This document shows positions 1 through 7,893 of a stretch of 9,601 nucleotides of DNA, one piece after another. Both the position numbers and the translations under genes were made by a program. Position 1 is the first letter of the stretch. The number at the start of each line of letters is the position of its first letter. The notes below the pieces were generated by a model. It ran no database searches. It was not told the DNA's origin and saw nothing but the letters and a program-made list of their open reading frames with translations. This stretch comes from an uncultured Planctomycetaceae bacterium (GTDB lineage Bacteria; Planctomycetota; Planctomycetia; Planctomycetales; Planctomycetaceae), in NCBI GenBank assembly GCA_903921605.1, contig CAIXQV010000712.1, positions 1 to 9,601 of the forward strand, in the 5' to 3' direction.

Positions 1-2247
1 GACAAAGCGCCCGGCAAGAAGCTGGCGGAGAACCTGGTGACGTTTGCCGATCAGGCTCGACTCAGTCGAGAACTCGTTCGTCTGCGGACCGACCTGCCGA
101 TCGCGGTGGATTTCGAAGCAGCAACCATATGCGATCCCGATTTCCAAGCTCTCTACGATCTCTTCACGGTTTTGGGGTTTCGCCGTTACGCGACGGAGAT
201 GCGTGAAAAGCTGGTGCTCGAGCCAGACGAGTCGGCGAACAGTGCGACTGCTCAATCTGGCAACAAACGAACAAAATCGGCTGAAGGTAAATCCGCTGAC
301 AGTTCTGACAAAAAGAGTACTCGCCAGAAATCGCTGCTGCTGTCAGAAGAACAATCACCAAGTAGTGAGTCCAGTGTTGTGGCTGCTTTTGGTGCTGCAG
401 TCGGGATGACAGCGGAGTCGAATGATACGATCACCGTCAAGACCCCGGCATCGTTGTCTACCGAATTGCAGTCATTCGACTCACTCGGCAGCATCTTCGT
501 CGAACTCATGACGTCCGGAAATGGCGTGCGCCAGAAACGGCTCACGGGCGTTGGCGTTTCCAACGGGACACGCACCATCCTTGTGGATTTGTCCGGCACG
601 CAATCCGCAGACGCCTCGGAAGTTCTGCTGAAATGGATTTCTGCATTCCCCGGCCGAGTAATCATTTCCAGCGCGAAGCCGCTTTGTCATATTCTGCTGT
701 CCGCTGGATTGCCGCTTCCCGTTCAACTGTTTGACGCTTCCATTGCCGACTATCTTCTGGATGCTGGCGCGAGGAATCATGAGCTCGCGGAAATCGTTGA
801 TCGTCATGCGACAGAATCAGTGAAGAAGGCGGCCATCGCGGATTCTCGCAAAGGCCGTCAGAAGACGATGTTTGAAGAGGATGACAATGTCGCAGTGGCA
901 CCCGTCGATCCGTTTCAGGAATCAGCAAACCGCTGCGAACGTCAACTTCGACTTTTGACCGCGGTCGCTAAAAGTCTGCAGGAGGGATTGCAGGAAGATG
1001 GCCTGGCATCTCTGCATGATGCACTGGAATCGCCGCTTATTCGAGTTCTCGCAAAGATGGAATTTGCCGGCATCAGTGTCGACGTTCCGGAACTCAAACG
1101 TCAGAGCGACCTTGCGGCTATTGAAATCGATCGTCTGACTGGTGAGATCTACGCCATGGCAGGCCGGACATTCAACATCGATTCGCCGAAGCAACTTTCG
1201 ATAGTGCTGTTCACGGATCTGAAGTTACCCGTGATTCGTAAAACTCAAACGGGTGCCAGCACGGATCAGGAAGTTCTGGAGGAGTTGGCTCATCAGCATC
1301 CTCTGCCTGCGAAGATCATGGAACGCCGCCATTTGATTAAGCTCAAGGGCACTTACCTCGACTCTCTTCCTGTGCTGGTTAATGATCAGACCGGCCGCAT
1401 CCACGCGACGTTTCATCAGACCGTGGCGGCCACAGGACGGCTGAGTTCCAGCGATCCAAATCTGCAGAACATTCCGATCCGAACTCCGGAAGGTCGCCAG
1501 GTGCGTCGAGCGTTTCGTGCCGGCCATCCGGATTGGGTGCTTGTCTGTGCCGACTATTCACAAATTGAACTTCGCGTGCTGGCTCATTTCAGTGGCGATC
1601 TGGCCATGCGAGAAGCGTTTCGACAGGGCGTTGACATTCACTCGGCCGTGGCCAGCGAAGTTTTTGGCGTTCCAGTCGAAGCGGTCAATTCCGATCTCCG
1701 TCGCATTGCCAAAGCCGTCAACTTCGGAGTCATCTACGGGCAGACTCCGTGGGGCCTCGCAGCTGCATTGGGAATCGGCAAAGACGAAGCCGCTCAATTC
1801 ATCGACAACTATTTCGCGAAGTATTCGGGCGTCGCGTCATTCTGCGAACAGGTTCTTACGGACACCGTTCGCACTGGGTATGCTCGGACGATTCTGAATC
1901 GCCGTCGGGCGATCACCGGGATTCGTCGTACTACCGGCATCAATCGCAACATGCCCGAACGAACGGCGATCAATACCGTCATTCAGGGCTCAGCGGCCGA
2001 CCTGATCAAACAAGCCATGTTGGATGTTGATGCCGCCTTAACGTCCAGTTCACTGCGAGCCACTCTGCTGCTGCAAATTCACGACGAACTGGTGTTCGAA
2101 TGTCATCGCGACGACACGGCCGCGTTGATTCCACTGATTCGCGAAAAGATGCAGGGGGCGATGACGCTGGATGTTCCGTTGGACGTCGACGTGACGATCG
2201 GACCTAGCTGGCTGGATCAGGAGGATGTTGTGGCTGCGAATCCATGA
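1..2247 (+). CDS. polA: DNA polymerase I, 3' portion (5' end outside window)
   Basis: This is DNA polymerase I, which fills gaps and removes primers during replication and repair. The frame is open from base 1 (D-K-A-P-G-K-K-L-A-E-N-L), matching the end of the 5'-3' exonuclease domain, so the gene starts upstream; the GTG at 37 is internal. About 748 residues are visible. A Ser/Lys/Glu-rich stretch (about nt 225-370) is followed by a 3'-5' exonuclease-like region (about nt 420-830). The usual DTE and NxKxD metal-binding motifs are not recognisable there, so proofreading is probably lost. The polymerase domain is intact: RLSSSDPNLQNIPIR (nt 1438-1482), motif A DYSQIELRVLAHFSGD (from nt 1552), O-helix RRIAKAVNFGVIYG (nt 1699-1740) with the Lys, Phe and Tyr of the K-x3-F-x3-YG pattern, and motif C QIHDELVFE (about nt 2074-2100). 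It ends in TGA and converges on the lipid operon. Identity is very secure. Confidence 0.97.
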   Translation, partial: DKAPGKKLAENLVTFADQARLSRELVRLRTDLPIAVDFEAATICDPDFQALYDLFTVLGFRRYATEMREKLVLEPDESANSATAQSGNKRTKSAEGKSADSSDKKSTRQKSLLLSEEQSPSSESSVVAAFGAAVGMTAESNDTITVKTPASLSTELQSFDSLGSIFVELMTSGNGVRQKRLTGVGVSNGTRTILVDLSGTQSADASEVLLKWISAFPGRVIISSAKPLCHILLSAGLPLPVQLFDASIADYLLDAGARNHELAEIVDRHATESVKKAAIADSRKGRQKTMFEEDDNVAVAPVDPFQESANRCERQLRLLTAVAKSLQEGLQEDGLASLHDALESPLIRVLAKMEFAGISVDVPELKRQSDLAAIEIDRLTGEIYAMAGRTFNIDSPKQLSIVLFTDLKLPVIRKTQTGASTDQEVLEELAHQHPLPAKIMERRHLIKLKGTYLDSLPVLVNDQTGRIHATFHQTVAATGRLSSSDPNLQNIPIRTPEGRQVRRAFRAGHPDWVLVCADYSQIELRVLAHFSGDLAMREAFRQGVDIHSAVASEVFGVPVEAVNSDLRRIAKAVNFGVIYGQTPWGLAAALGIGKDEAAQFIDNYFAKYSGVASFCEQVLTDTVRTGYARTILNRRRAITGIRRTTGINRNMPERTAINTVIQGSAADLIKQAMLDVDAALTSSSLRATLLLQIHDELVFECHRDDTAALIPLIREKMQGAMTLDVPLDVDVTIGPSWLDQEDVVAANP

Positions 2248-2315
2248 CCACTGAAGTCGTGGTTCAAACGGGAACTCTCTTCATTTGATGATCATTGATC
2301 TGATCGATCCGTTCT

Positions 2316-3110
2316 TTAGTTTCCACGGCGTTTAGGTCCCGGGAAAAATGCATTTGTAGAACGGATGTAGTCGGCGTATCCCGGCCGTCGTTCAGCGATG
2401 TCCTTTTCCAACAAAGTGACCCCGGAAACTTTCATCAAAAAGAATCCCATGACGGCCGGTGAAACAATCGTCCACAGCGGTGCGCCGCAGGAGACGCTGA
2501 ACATCCACAGTCCCCACCACACGGCGAAATCTCCGAAGTAATTCGGATGTCGAGTCATCCCCCAGAGTCCGGTATTAAGTACTTTCCCCTTGTTCTGTTC
2601 ATCAGCACGGAAGCGGGCCAGTTGAAGATCTCCGACAGTTTCAAAGATCAGACCTGTGCCCCAGAGGAAGATCCCGACAGATCCCAAAATCGCCAAAGAC
2701 TTACCATCACCGCCGACAAAAGCTGTCGTCACCGGCCAAGCCACGAACCACATGATGAGTCCCTGCAACAGAAACACGATGCCGAGACTCTTCAGCCACC
2801 AATGTGGTTGATACTTGTCTCGCATGGCGGCGTAACGACGATCCTCGTGCGGATCACTGAAGACTCGAATCGACAAATGAATTCCCAGTCGTAGTCCCCA
2901 CAGAGTCACCATCACCAATAAAAACATCAGGTCCAATCGATCTGAACTTGCTACGTCGGAACTCAAAAATGCCAGCCAGGCGATCAGCACAAAACCTGGC
3001 CCCCAAAAGGCATCAATGATTCCGCACCGTCCCATCTTCAGGCTCAACAGCCAGACCAGAACCACATAGAAGATGGCCAACGCCAATGTACTTAGCAGGA
3101 TTGTCGACAC
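2316..3110 (-). CDS. DUF1295 integral membrane protein, steroid 5-alpha-reductase/ICMT fold
   Basis: This is a 264-residue polytopic membrane protein of the DUF1295 (COG3752) family, related to the C-terminal domain of steroid 5-alpha-reductases and isoprenylcysteine methyltransferases. Hydrophobic segments lie near residues 2-24, 35-51, 60-79, 108-131, 138-159, 194-208 and 213-231. The family signature is clear: LNTGLWGMTRHPNYFGD (178-194), then LLEKDIAERRPGYADY (233-248) and a C-terminal FFPGPKR. These motifs form the nucleotide/cofactor-binding end in fold relatives. The start is GTG at 3110, chosen because it lies 3 bases after the upstream methyltransferase stop and has AGAGG at 3118-3122 with a 7-base spacer. 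It is the last gene of the operon. A reductase acting on a methylated, unsaturated acyl chain is a reasonable inference from fold and context, but the substrate is unproven. Confidence 0.88.
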   Translation of the reverse strand: MSTILLSTLALAIFYVVLVWLLSLKMGRCGIIDAFWGPGFVLIAWLAFLSSDVASSDRLDLMFLLVMVTLWGLRLGIHLSIRVFSDPHEDRRYAAMRDKYQPHWWLKSLGIVFLLQGLIMWFVAWPVTTAFVGGDGKSLAILGSVGIFLWGTGLIFETVGDLQLARFRADEQNKGKVLNTGLWGMTRHPNYFGDFAVWWGLWMFSVSCGAPLWTIVSPAVMGFFLMKVSGVTLLEKDIAERRPGYADYIRSTNAFFPGPKRRGN

Positions 3111-3113
3111 TGA

Positions 3114-4163
3114 TCAGCCTCTTTGTCGGAACAGGTAGTGCGACACGAACCATTCGGAGCCATTGCGGAATCCGAACAGCTCCGCACAGGCCATAAAGAA
3201 CATTCGCCAGCGACCACGCCAGATCTCCCAGTCCTGACCGTAAGCGGCCTTCAGGATCGGTTCAACCGTGTTGCTTCTCAGATCCATCAACTCCAGCCAC
3301 GCATTGCTGGTCTTTTCGTAATGAGTTCCATCCCAGATCCAGTGGTCACTGATCAACAGATCTGATTGATAGTTCAGTAGCAGATTCTGGCTGGGCATGA
3401 TTCCGCCGGAGAAAAAATGGCGTGCCATCCAACTGGCTGTTCCGGTATCCTCGAACGGGTAGGCGTAACGATGATGGCAGAAGATGTGGACAAATAACAT
3501 TCCGTCAGGCTTAAGCCATGAGCTGATTCTTTGCATCAACAGGGAATGATTTCTCACATGCTCAAACATCTCAACGGACACCACTCGATCAAAGCGGCGA
3601 TCGGCGGAGAAGTCATTGATGTCGCAGGTCCTGACCTCCAGATTCAGGAGTCCTCGCAGACTCGCCTGATGCATGATGTACTCACGCTGCGAATTCGAAT
3701 TCGAGATCGCCAGGATTGTGGCCCTCGGATATCGCTCGGCCATCCACAGGCTTAGCGATCCCCAACCGCAGCCCAGTTCAAGAATCGTCTGACCGTCCTG
3801 CAACTGAGCGTGTTTGCACGTCAGCCGTAAAGCTTCCGCTTCGGCCTGATCGAGTGTCTGCGTATTTGAAGTCCAGTAGCAGCAACTGTACTTCCGATGC
3901 ATCCCCAGAACGTTTCCAAAAAACGCTGGCGGAACTTCGTAGTGCTGTTCATTCGCCTTCTCCGGGACGCAGGCTACCGGGCCGACCGACAGTTCCCGAA
4001 GAAACTGGCGAAACGAATCACCAGCAGCTTCCAGAGATGTTCCCTCAAGCGTTTTCAACCGAGTCTTCAGGAGACTTTGAATTCCCTTCCGAACCATCCA
4101 GTCCGGCAGTTTCCCCTGTTCGGCAAATCCAATCAGCGGTGCAACAACATGCAACATGGCCAT
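3114..4163 (-). CDS. Cyclopropane-fatty-acid-synthase-like SAM methyltransferase (second paralogue)
   Basis: This SAM-dependent methyltransferase of the Cfa/mycolic-acid-methyltransferase superfamily (COG2230) is about 349 residues from ATG 4163. In that numbering the SAM-binding loop LELGCGWG is at 128-135 and VSVEMFEHV, with the catalytic-site Glu201, at 195-203. Cys94 (KYSCCYW), His226 (VHIFCHH) and Tyr282 (THYEKT) occupy the positions of E. coli Cfa Cys139, His266 and Tyr317, so most of the bicarbonate pocket is kept; the Ile268 equivalent is Phe. It lacks a long N-terminal lipid-binding domain and resembles the coclaurine N-methyltransferase-like branch. The frame also offers TTG at 4181, which would overlap the upstream stop by 4 bases (TTGA), and GTG at 4175; none has a good Shine-Dalgarno, so the start is uncertain by up to 6 codons. 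Its likely job is methyl transfer to an acyl chain or a methylated lipid intermediate in the same pathway as its neighbour. Confidence 0.88.
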   Translation of the reverse strand: MAMLHVVAPLIGFAEQGKLPDWMVRKGIQSLLKTRLKTLEGTSLEAAGDSFRQFLRELSVGPVACVPEKANEQHYEVPPAFFGNVLGMHRKYSCCYWTSNTQTLDQAEAEALRLTCKHAQLQDGQTILELGCGWGSLSLWMAERYPRATILAISNSNSQREYIMHQASLRGLLNLEVRTCDINDFSADRRFDRVVSVEMFEHVRNHSLLMQRISSWLKPDGMLFVHIFCHHRYAYPFEDTGTASWMARHFFSGGIMPSQNLLLNYQSDLLISDHWIWDGTHYEKTSNAWLELMDLRSNTVEPILKAAYGQDWEIWRGRWRMFFMACAELFGFRNGSEWFVSHYLFRQRG

Positions 4164-4177
4164 CCGATCTTTCACGA

Positions 4178-5542
4178 TCAAGTGTTACCGACAGTTCCAA
4201 GCACACAGCCAGGCTTCGCCCACATCACCTGACACACACCGATTGCACGTTCAAGGAATGCCGCCTCACAGTAGCACAGGTAATATCTCCACATCCGAAT
4301 AAATCGGTCATCGAACCCCAGGGCTCGAACCTCGTCGAGACGTTCGTGGAATCGTTCGTTCCAAAGCCGCAAAGTTCGGGCGTAGTGCATACCAAAATCC
4401 TTCATCTCAATCATTCGCAGGGAAGTGCGAGTCGCGACGCATTCCTGCATGACCGAAACAGACGGCAGGAAACCTCCCGGGAAGATGTATTTTTGGATGA
4501 AGTCCACCGAATTACGATAACGTTCGTAACGCTGCTCCGGCATCGTGATCGCCTGAATCATCATCGCGCCGTTTTCTTTGAGCAGACGATCGCAGGTGGC
4601 GAAGTATTCAGGAAGATATTGTTGCCCGACGGCTTCGATCATTTCTATGGACACAAGCTTGTCATACTGACCTTCAAGATCACGATAGTCTTTCATCAGA
4701 ATCGTGATGCGATCAGACAGTCCCGCGTCCTGCACTCGCTGTGTGGCCATGCGAAACTGTTCTTCGGAGATCGTGGTCGTCGTGACTCGACAGCCGTATT
4801 TCCCAGCCGCATAAATCGCAAACGTGCCCCAACCCGTGCCAATCTCCAGCACATGATCATTGGGCGACAGCTGCAGCGTTCGACAGACTCGATCAACTTT
4901 CTCCAGCGATGCTTCCTCCAGCGATGCCTGCTCGTTTGCGAACAGCGCCGAGGAATACATCATTGTGGGATCAAGGAACAACGAAAAGAACGAGTTCCCA
5001 AGATCATAGTGCTCATGAATATTCCGCCGACTGCCATCGCGTGAATTACGATTTCTAAAGTGCCCCAACCGACTGATAAAGCGGGTCAACATTGTCAGGG
5101 GACTGCGGAAAGTCTGCAGAACAGTTTCGTTTCTCAGGAGAACTCGGAACAGATCCGTCAGATCGTCCGAAACCCACTCGCCTTCCAGATAAGATTCGGC
5201 CGCGCCCAGATCGCCGCCGGTGACAACGCTGCGAAAGAAACGAGGCGACAGAGCCTGCACGTGCCCCATCAATTCGTTGGTTTCGAGGTCACCGAATCGC
5301 TCCGAATGATTGCCGTATTCAAGTACCACTTCGCCGGTGGAGATCCGGTTCAGGTTACTGCGGAGAATTCTTCGGCAGAGTCGCTCGAACATACACAGCC
5401 ACTTGCGGTGCGACTTCACAGTCGTCGAACTTCCCGAAGCGCCGTTGCTCGGGGATTCGGACAGACTTCTGTCGCGAGCAGGCTCCACGAGAGAAATGTC
5501 ATCGCATCCGAAAGCAGACTTTAATTTCAGGGATGTTGGCAT
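4178..5542 (-). CDS. Cyclopropane-fatty-acid-synthase-like SAM methyltransferase (first paralogue)
   Basis: This is a COG2230 methyltransferase of 454 residues expected to transfer a methyl or methylene group from SAM to the double bond of a phospholipid acyl chain at the membrane. An N-terminal region (about 50-165, including AESYLEGEW at 115-123) matches the small lipid-binding domain of Cfa enzymes. The catalytic domain begins near HEHYDLGNSFF (176-186); the SAM loop is LEIGTGWG (232-239). Glu303 (SIEMIEAVG) and Tyr387 are conserved. However, Gln330 (MIQAIT) replaces the bicarbonate-binding His of E. coli Cfa, and Ser198 replaces its Cys139. Residues 1-48 are Ser-rich with no clear domain. 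The ATG at 5542 was chosen; the frame stays open back to a TTG at 5608 that abuts the DUF1365 stop, but that extension is built of an 18-bp tandem repeat and has no Shine-Dalgarno. The product could be methylated or cyclopropanated; the residue pattern favours a non-classical outcome. Confidence 0.9.
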   Translation of the reverse strand: MPTSLKLKSAFGCDDISLVEPARDRSLSESPSNGASGSSTTVKSHRKWLCMFERLCRRILRSNLNRISTGEVVLEYGNHSERFGDLETNELMGHVQALSPRFFRSVVTGGDLGAAESYLEGEWVSDDLTDLFRVLLRNETVLQTFRSPLTMLTRFISRLGHFRNRNSRDGSRRNIHEHYDLGNSFFSLFLDPTMMYSSALFANEQASLEEASLEKVDRVCRTLQLSPNDHVLEIGTGWGTFAIYAAGKYGCRVTTTTISEEQFRMATQRVQDAGLSDRITILMKDYRDLEGQYDKLVSIEMIEAVGQQYLPEYFATCDRLLKENGAMMIQAITMPEQRYERYRNSVDFIQKYIFPGGFLPSVSVMQECVATRTSLRMIEMKDFGMHYARTLRLWNERFHERLDEVRALGFDDRFIRMWRYYLCYCEAAFLERAIGVCQVMWAKPGCVLGTVGNT

Positions 5543-5551
5543 CGACTTAAT

Positions 5552-5587
5552 CTCAGCAAAATATCGGGACTCAGCAAAGTATCGGAG
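5552..5587. repeat. Two-copy 18-bp tandem repeat in the leader of the first methyltransferase
   Basis: Two adjacent 18-bp units, CTCAGCAAAATATCGGGA (5552-5569) and CTCAGCAAAGTATCGGAG (5570-5587), match at 15 of 18 positions. They fill over half of the 66-base gap between the DUF1365 stop codon and the chosen ATG of the first methyltransferase. If that gene instead began at the TTG at 5608, the repeat would encode RYFAES-RYFAEI. It is either a small recent duplication in untranslated leader or a coding repeat. No stable hairpin was obvious. Confidence 0.7.
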
Positions 5588-5608
5588 ACAAAAAACGGCA
5601 GAGCACAA

Positions 5609-6484
5609 TCACAAAGTCGCAGTGGAATCCTGCATCACTCCTGTTCGCCGTTGACGTGGATGAGGAACATAAGGAACTTGCTTCCACCAAAGTTTCAGCG
5701 CCTGCCAATAGATTTTGGAAGTGACACTGGCTGTCATACACGGATGATGCAGGAGAATTCGTCGCAGTGAAGACGCTGTGATCTCCTGCCGCTGCATCGA
5801 CAGAGTCACATCGAACGGACGCGGACGGCGAGTTATTGACGTTGAGGTCGCTGGCTCGGTCAACTCACTATTCCCACTTTCCGGCGGCGAATCTGAATCC
5901 GTCGCGAGATTGGAAATCTCATGGCACTGAATCGACACAGCAAGCGATTCCGCCGGTTCAGACAAACGCCAGCGGTAACGCAGCCCCATGCCCATGAACG
6001 GCGAAACGTGAAACTCTTTATCGTTCCACAGCACGGAAGACGCGCCGCCGGGACGCTGGATCGGAGTCTTAAGAACGTAGCAATGTCGCTCACCCCACGG
6101 CGTGTTGTGGACTTCCGCAAGCACCGTCTGCAATCGACCGGTACCCGGATCGAAACAGTAGTAGTAGCTGACGGGATTCATCACATAGCCGAAATACCGC
6201 AGATTGGTCAGCAGCCGAATAGCACCACTGGGGCGAGTCCCCGTCTGTCGCTGAACTTCATCGCGAACACAGACGTCTAACGGAACTTCCGGATCACCCA
6301 AATGATCTTCGCGGCGAAACCATGCAACCGCCGGACGTCGAGCGGACCAAAGAAGATACGGATCAAAGATTTCCGGAAGCTCGGCAAGATCGAGGTACAT
6401 CTGAAACAACGAATATCGGAACACGTTATGAGCCGGGGTGAATCGCCGATGACGCACGGTGCCCGAGTACAGACAGCTATGCAT
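5609..6484 (-). CDS. DUF1365 family protein
   Basis: This is a 291-residue DUF1365 (COG3496) protein. Family landmarks occur in order: the N-terminal LYSGTVRHRRFTPAHNVFRY (5-24), YLDLAELP (30-37), LRYFGYVMNPVSYYYCFD (95-112), AEVHNTPWGERHCYVL (123-138), KEFHVSPFMGMGLRYRWR (156-173) and a C-terminal KIYWQALKLWWKQVPYVPHP (257-276). A Ser/Thr/Pro/Glu-rich insert near 191-222 breaks the usual core. The biochemical role is not settled; the family almost always sits beside a COG2907 flavoprotein and a Cfa-like enzyme, which implies a step in acyl-chain modification. The ATG at 6484 overlaps the upstream gene's stop by 8 bases and is preceded by GGAGG at 6490-6494 with a 5-base spacer, so translation is probably coupled. 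Codon use is like its neighbours and there is no sign of decay. Confidence 0.92.
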   Translation of the reverse strand: MHSCLYSGTVRHRRFTPAHNVFRYSLFQMYLDLAELPEIFDPYLLWSARRPAVAWFRREDHLGDPEVPLDVCVRDEVQRQTGTRPSGAIRLLTNLRYFGYVMNPVSYYYCFDPGTGRLQTVLAEVHNTPWGERHCYVLKTPIQRPGGASSVLWNDKEFHVSPFMGMGLRYRWRLSEPAESLAVSIQCHEISNLATDSDSPPESGNSELTEPATSTSITRRPRPFDVTLSMQRQEITASSLRRILLHHPCMTASVTSKIYWQALKLWWKQVPYVPHPRQRRTGVMQDSTATL

Positions 6485-7823
6485 GCGATCCTCCCGGTGC
6501 TGCTGCTGAACGACGAGTTGTGTCGACTGGTCTCAGCAAGGATTGCTCAGAGATATTTGCATCCTGCGTACCATCAATGTCCATCACACCAAACCGACGG
6601 CAAACCGCGAGAGCACTGTTGACGCCATCTTCATGAAAGCCATTGCCCCAATAGGCACCGCAGAATGAGGTGCGATTGCGGCGAATCAATTGTTCATGCA
6701 TCGACTGCAAAACAGCTCGTTGAGAGGTGAAGACCGGGTGGGCGTAACGATGCCTGGAGATCACTGCAGACTCCGCAATCTGATCCGAGTCGTTGAGTGT
6801 TACACAGAACGTTTTTGACGACTGGATATGCTGCAGAATGTTCATGTTGTAGGTCACTGTGGCCGCAGACGCATCGCCGCCGGACTGTCCAATGCGATAA
6901 TTCCAGGCCGACCACGCTTTTCGGCAGCGAGGCAACACAGAGCTATCCGTGTGAAGTACAGCCTCATTGATCTCATAAGGGAAACCAGAAAGGACTTTTT
7001 CCTCAAGCCCCGAGGGTTGTCCTACCATTCTCAGTGCCTGATCGCTGTGACAGGCAAAGATCACCTCATCGAAACGCGAAACATCCCCCGCTGCAGAAAC
7101 GGTCACACCATCAGCATCCCGTTCAACTCGCTGCACCGGAGAGCTGGTGCGAATTCTGGACATAAACGGTGCGGAAATGCGTTCTACGTAACGGCGTGAT
7201 CCGCCGGGGATCGTGTACCACTGAGGACGATTGGTCAGACTCAGCAGACCGTGGTTGCGGTAAAATTCAAGGATGAACTGGATCGGAAAGTCAGCAAAGG
7301 TGCCTGTGGGACAAGACCAGATCGCGGCCCCCATCGGCAACAAATAATGCTCGGAGAATGCAGTCCCGTAACCATTGCGGCTGAGATATTCGCCCACCGT
7401 CATCGTCCCAAGATCTCGCTCGGCATCCTCCGCTCCGGCGCGATTGAATCGCAGAATATCGGCCACCATACGAAGAAATGACGGACGAAGCAGATTTCTC
7501 TTCTGAGCAAACACTCCAGCGAGGCCTGACCCGGAATATTCAATTCCGGTACGATCGCAGCGAACGGCAAAACTCATTTCCGTCGGCACGCCGCGAATCG
7601 CAAGGCGAGTTAGCAGCTTCATGAAGTTGGGATAGTTTCGATCGTTGTAAACAATGAAACCGGTATCAATTCGATACGTCTTGCCTTCGCTGTCAAACTC
7701 AACCGTATTGCTGTGACCCCCGACCACCGATTCCGATTCGTAAAGCGTGATTTCGTGGTGCGGATGCAGCAGCCATGCACAGGTCAGCCCGGAAATCCCG
7801 GCTCCAATAATCGCGACCTTCAT
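6477..7823 (-). CDS. FAD-dependent amine-oxidase-like oxidoreductase (COG2907 type)
   Basis: This 448-residue flavoprotein of the NAD(P)/FAD-binding amine-oxidase superfamily is the first gene of the lipid operon. The dinucleotide-binding fold starts at once: VAIIGAGISGLTCAWLL (3-19), acidic Glu29 at the end of strand 2 (ITLYES), and GGHSNTV (35-41). DTGFIVYNDRNYPNFMKLL (53-71) and SFCGAYWGNGFHEDGVNSAL (386-405) are hallmarks of the COG2907 group, the latter contributing to the FAD pyrophosphate site. The likely chemistry is oxidation or desaturation of an acyl chain; homologues in Rhodobacter belong to the singlet-oxygen stress regulon, and related gene sets make furan fatty acids. The start is ATG at 7823, with AGGAGG at 7828-7833 and a 4-base spacer. 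The adjacent in-frame GTG at 7826 would leave a single-base spacer and is rejected. The substrate is not shown by the sequence. Confidence 0.92.
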   Translation of the reverse strand: MKVAIIGAGISGLTCAWLLHPHHEITLYESESVVGGHSNTVEFDSEGKTYRIDTGFIVYNDRNYPNFMKLLTRLAIRGVPTEMSFAVRCDRTGIEYSGSGLAGVFAQKRNLLRPSFLRMVADILRFNRAGAEDAERDLGTMTVGEYLSRNGYGTAFSEHYLLPMGAAIWSCPTGTFADFPIQFILEFYRNHGLLSLTNRPQWYTIPGGSRRYVERISAPFMSRIRTSSPVQRVERDADGVTVSAAGDVSRFDEVIFACHSDQALRMVGQPSGLEEKVLSGFPYEINEAVLHTDSSVLPRCRKAWSAWNYRIGQSGGDASAATVTYNMNILQHIQSSKTFCVTLNDSDQIAESAVISRHRYAHPVFTSQRAVLQSMHEQLIRRNRTSFCGAYWGNGFHEDGVNSALAVCRRFGVMDIDGTQDANISEQSLLRPVDTTRRSAAAPGGSHA

Positions 7824-7827
7824 CACC

Positions 7828-7833
7828 CCTCCT
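7828..7833 (-). promoter_or_regulatory. Shine-Dalgarno AGGAGG of the FAD oxidoreductase gene
   Basis: A full AGGAGG on the minus strand lies 4 bases before ATG 7823 but only 1 base before GTG 7826. This spacing decides the start in favour of the ATG. Confidence 0.75.
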
Positions 7834-7893
7834 GACTGTGCACCGGAACGCCCAATACTGCCAAAACGTTCTTTTCTTAACCGTAGTGATCGA

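Noticed and set aside
2247..2263. ACCAC/GTGGT inverted repeat after polA as a terminator
   Set aside because: The stem is only 5 bp with no T-run; it is too weak to call in the 68-base convergent spacer.
4901..4927. CTCCAGCGATGC direct repeat with 15-base period
   Set aside because: It encodes ASLEE/ASLEK within a conserved part of the first methyltransferase of normal length, so it is codon reuse rather than an inserted repeat.
3716..5044. 442-residue open frame on the plus strand, antisense to both methyltransferases
   Set aside because: It has no recognisable domain and no Shine-Dalgarno, and it lies opposite two clearly conserved enzymes; it reflects their codon bias.
5060..5654. Plus-strand frames of 154 and 114 residues antisense to the first methyltransferase and its leader
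   Set aside because: They have no domain, no ribosome-binding site and no support beyond being open frames opposite a real gene.
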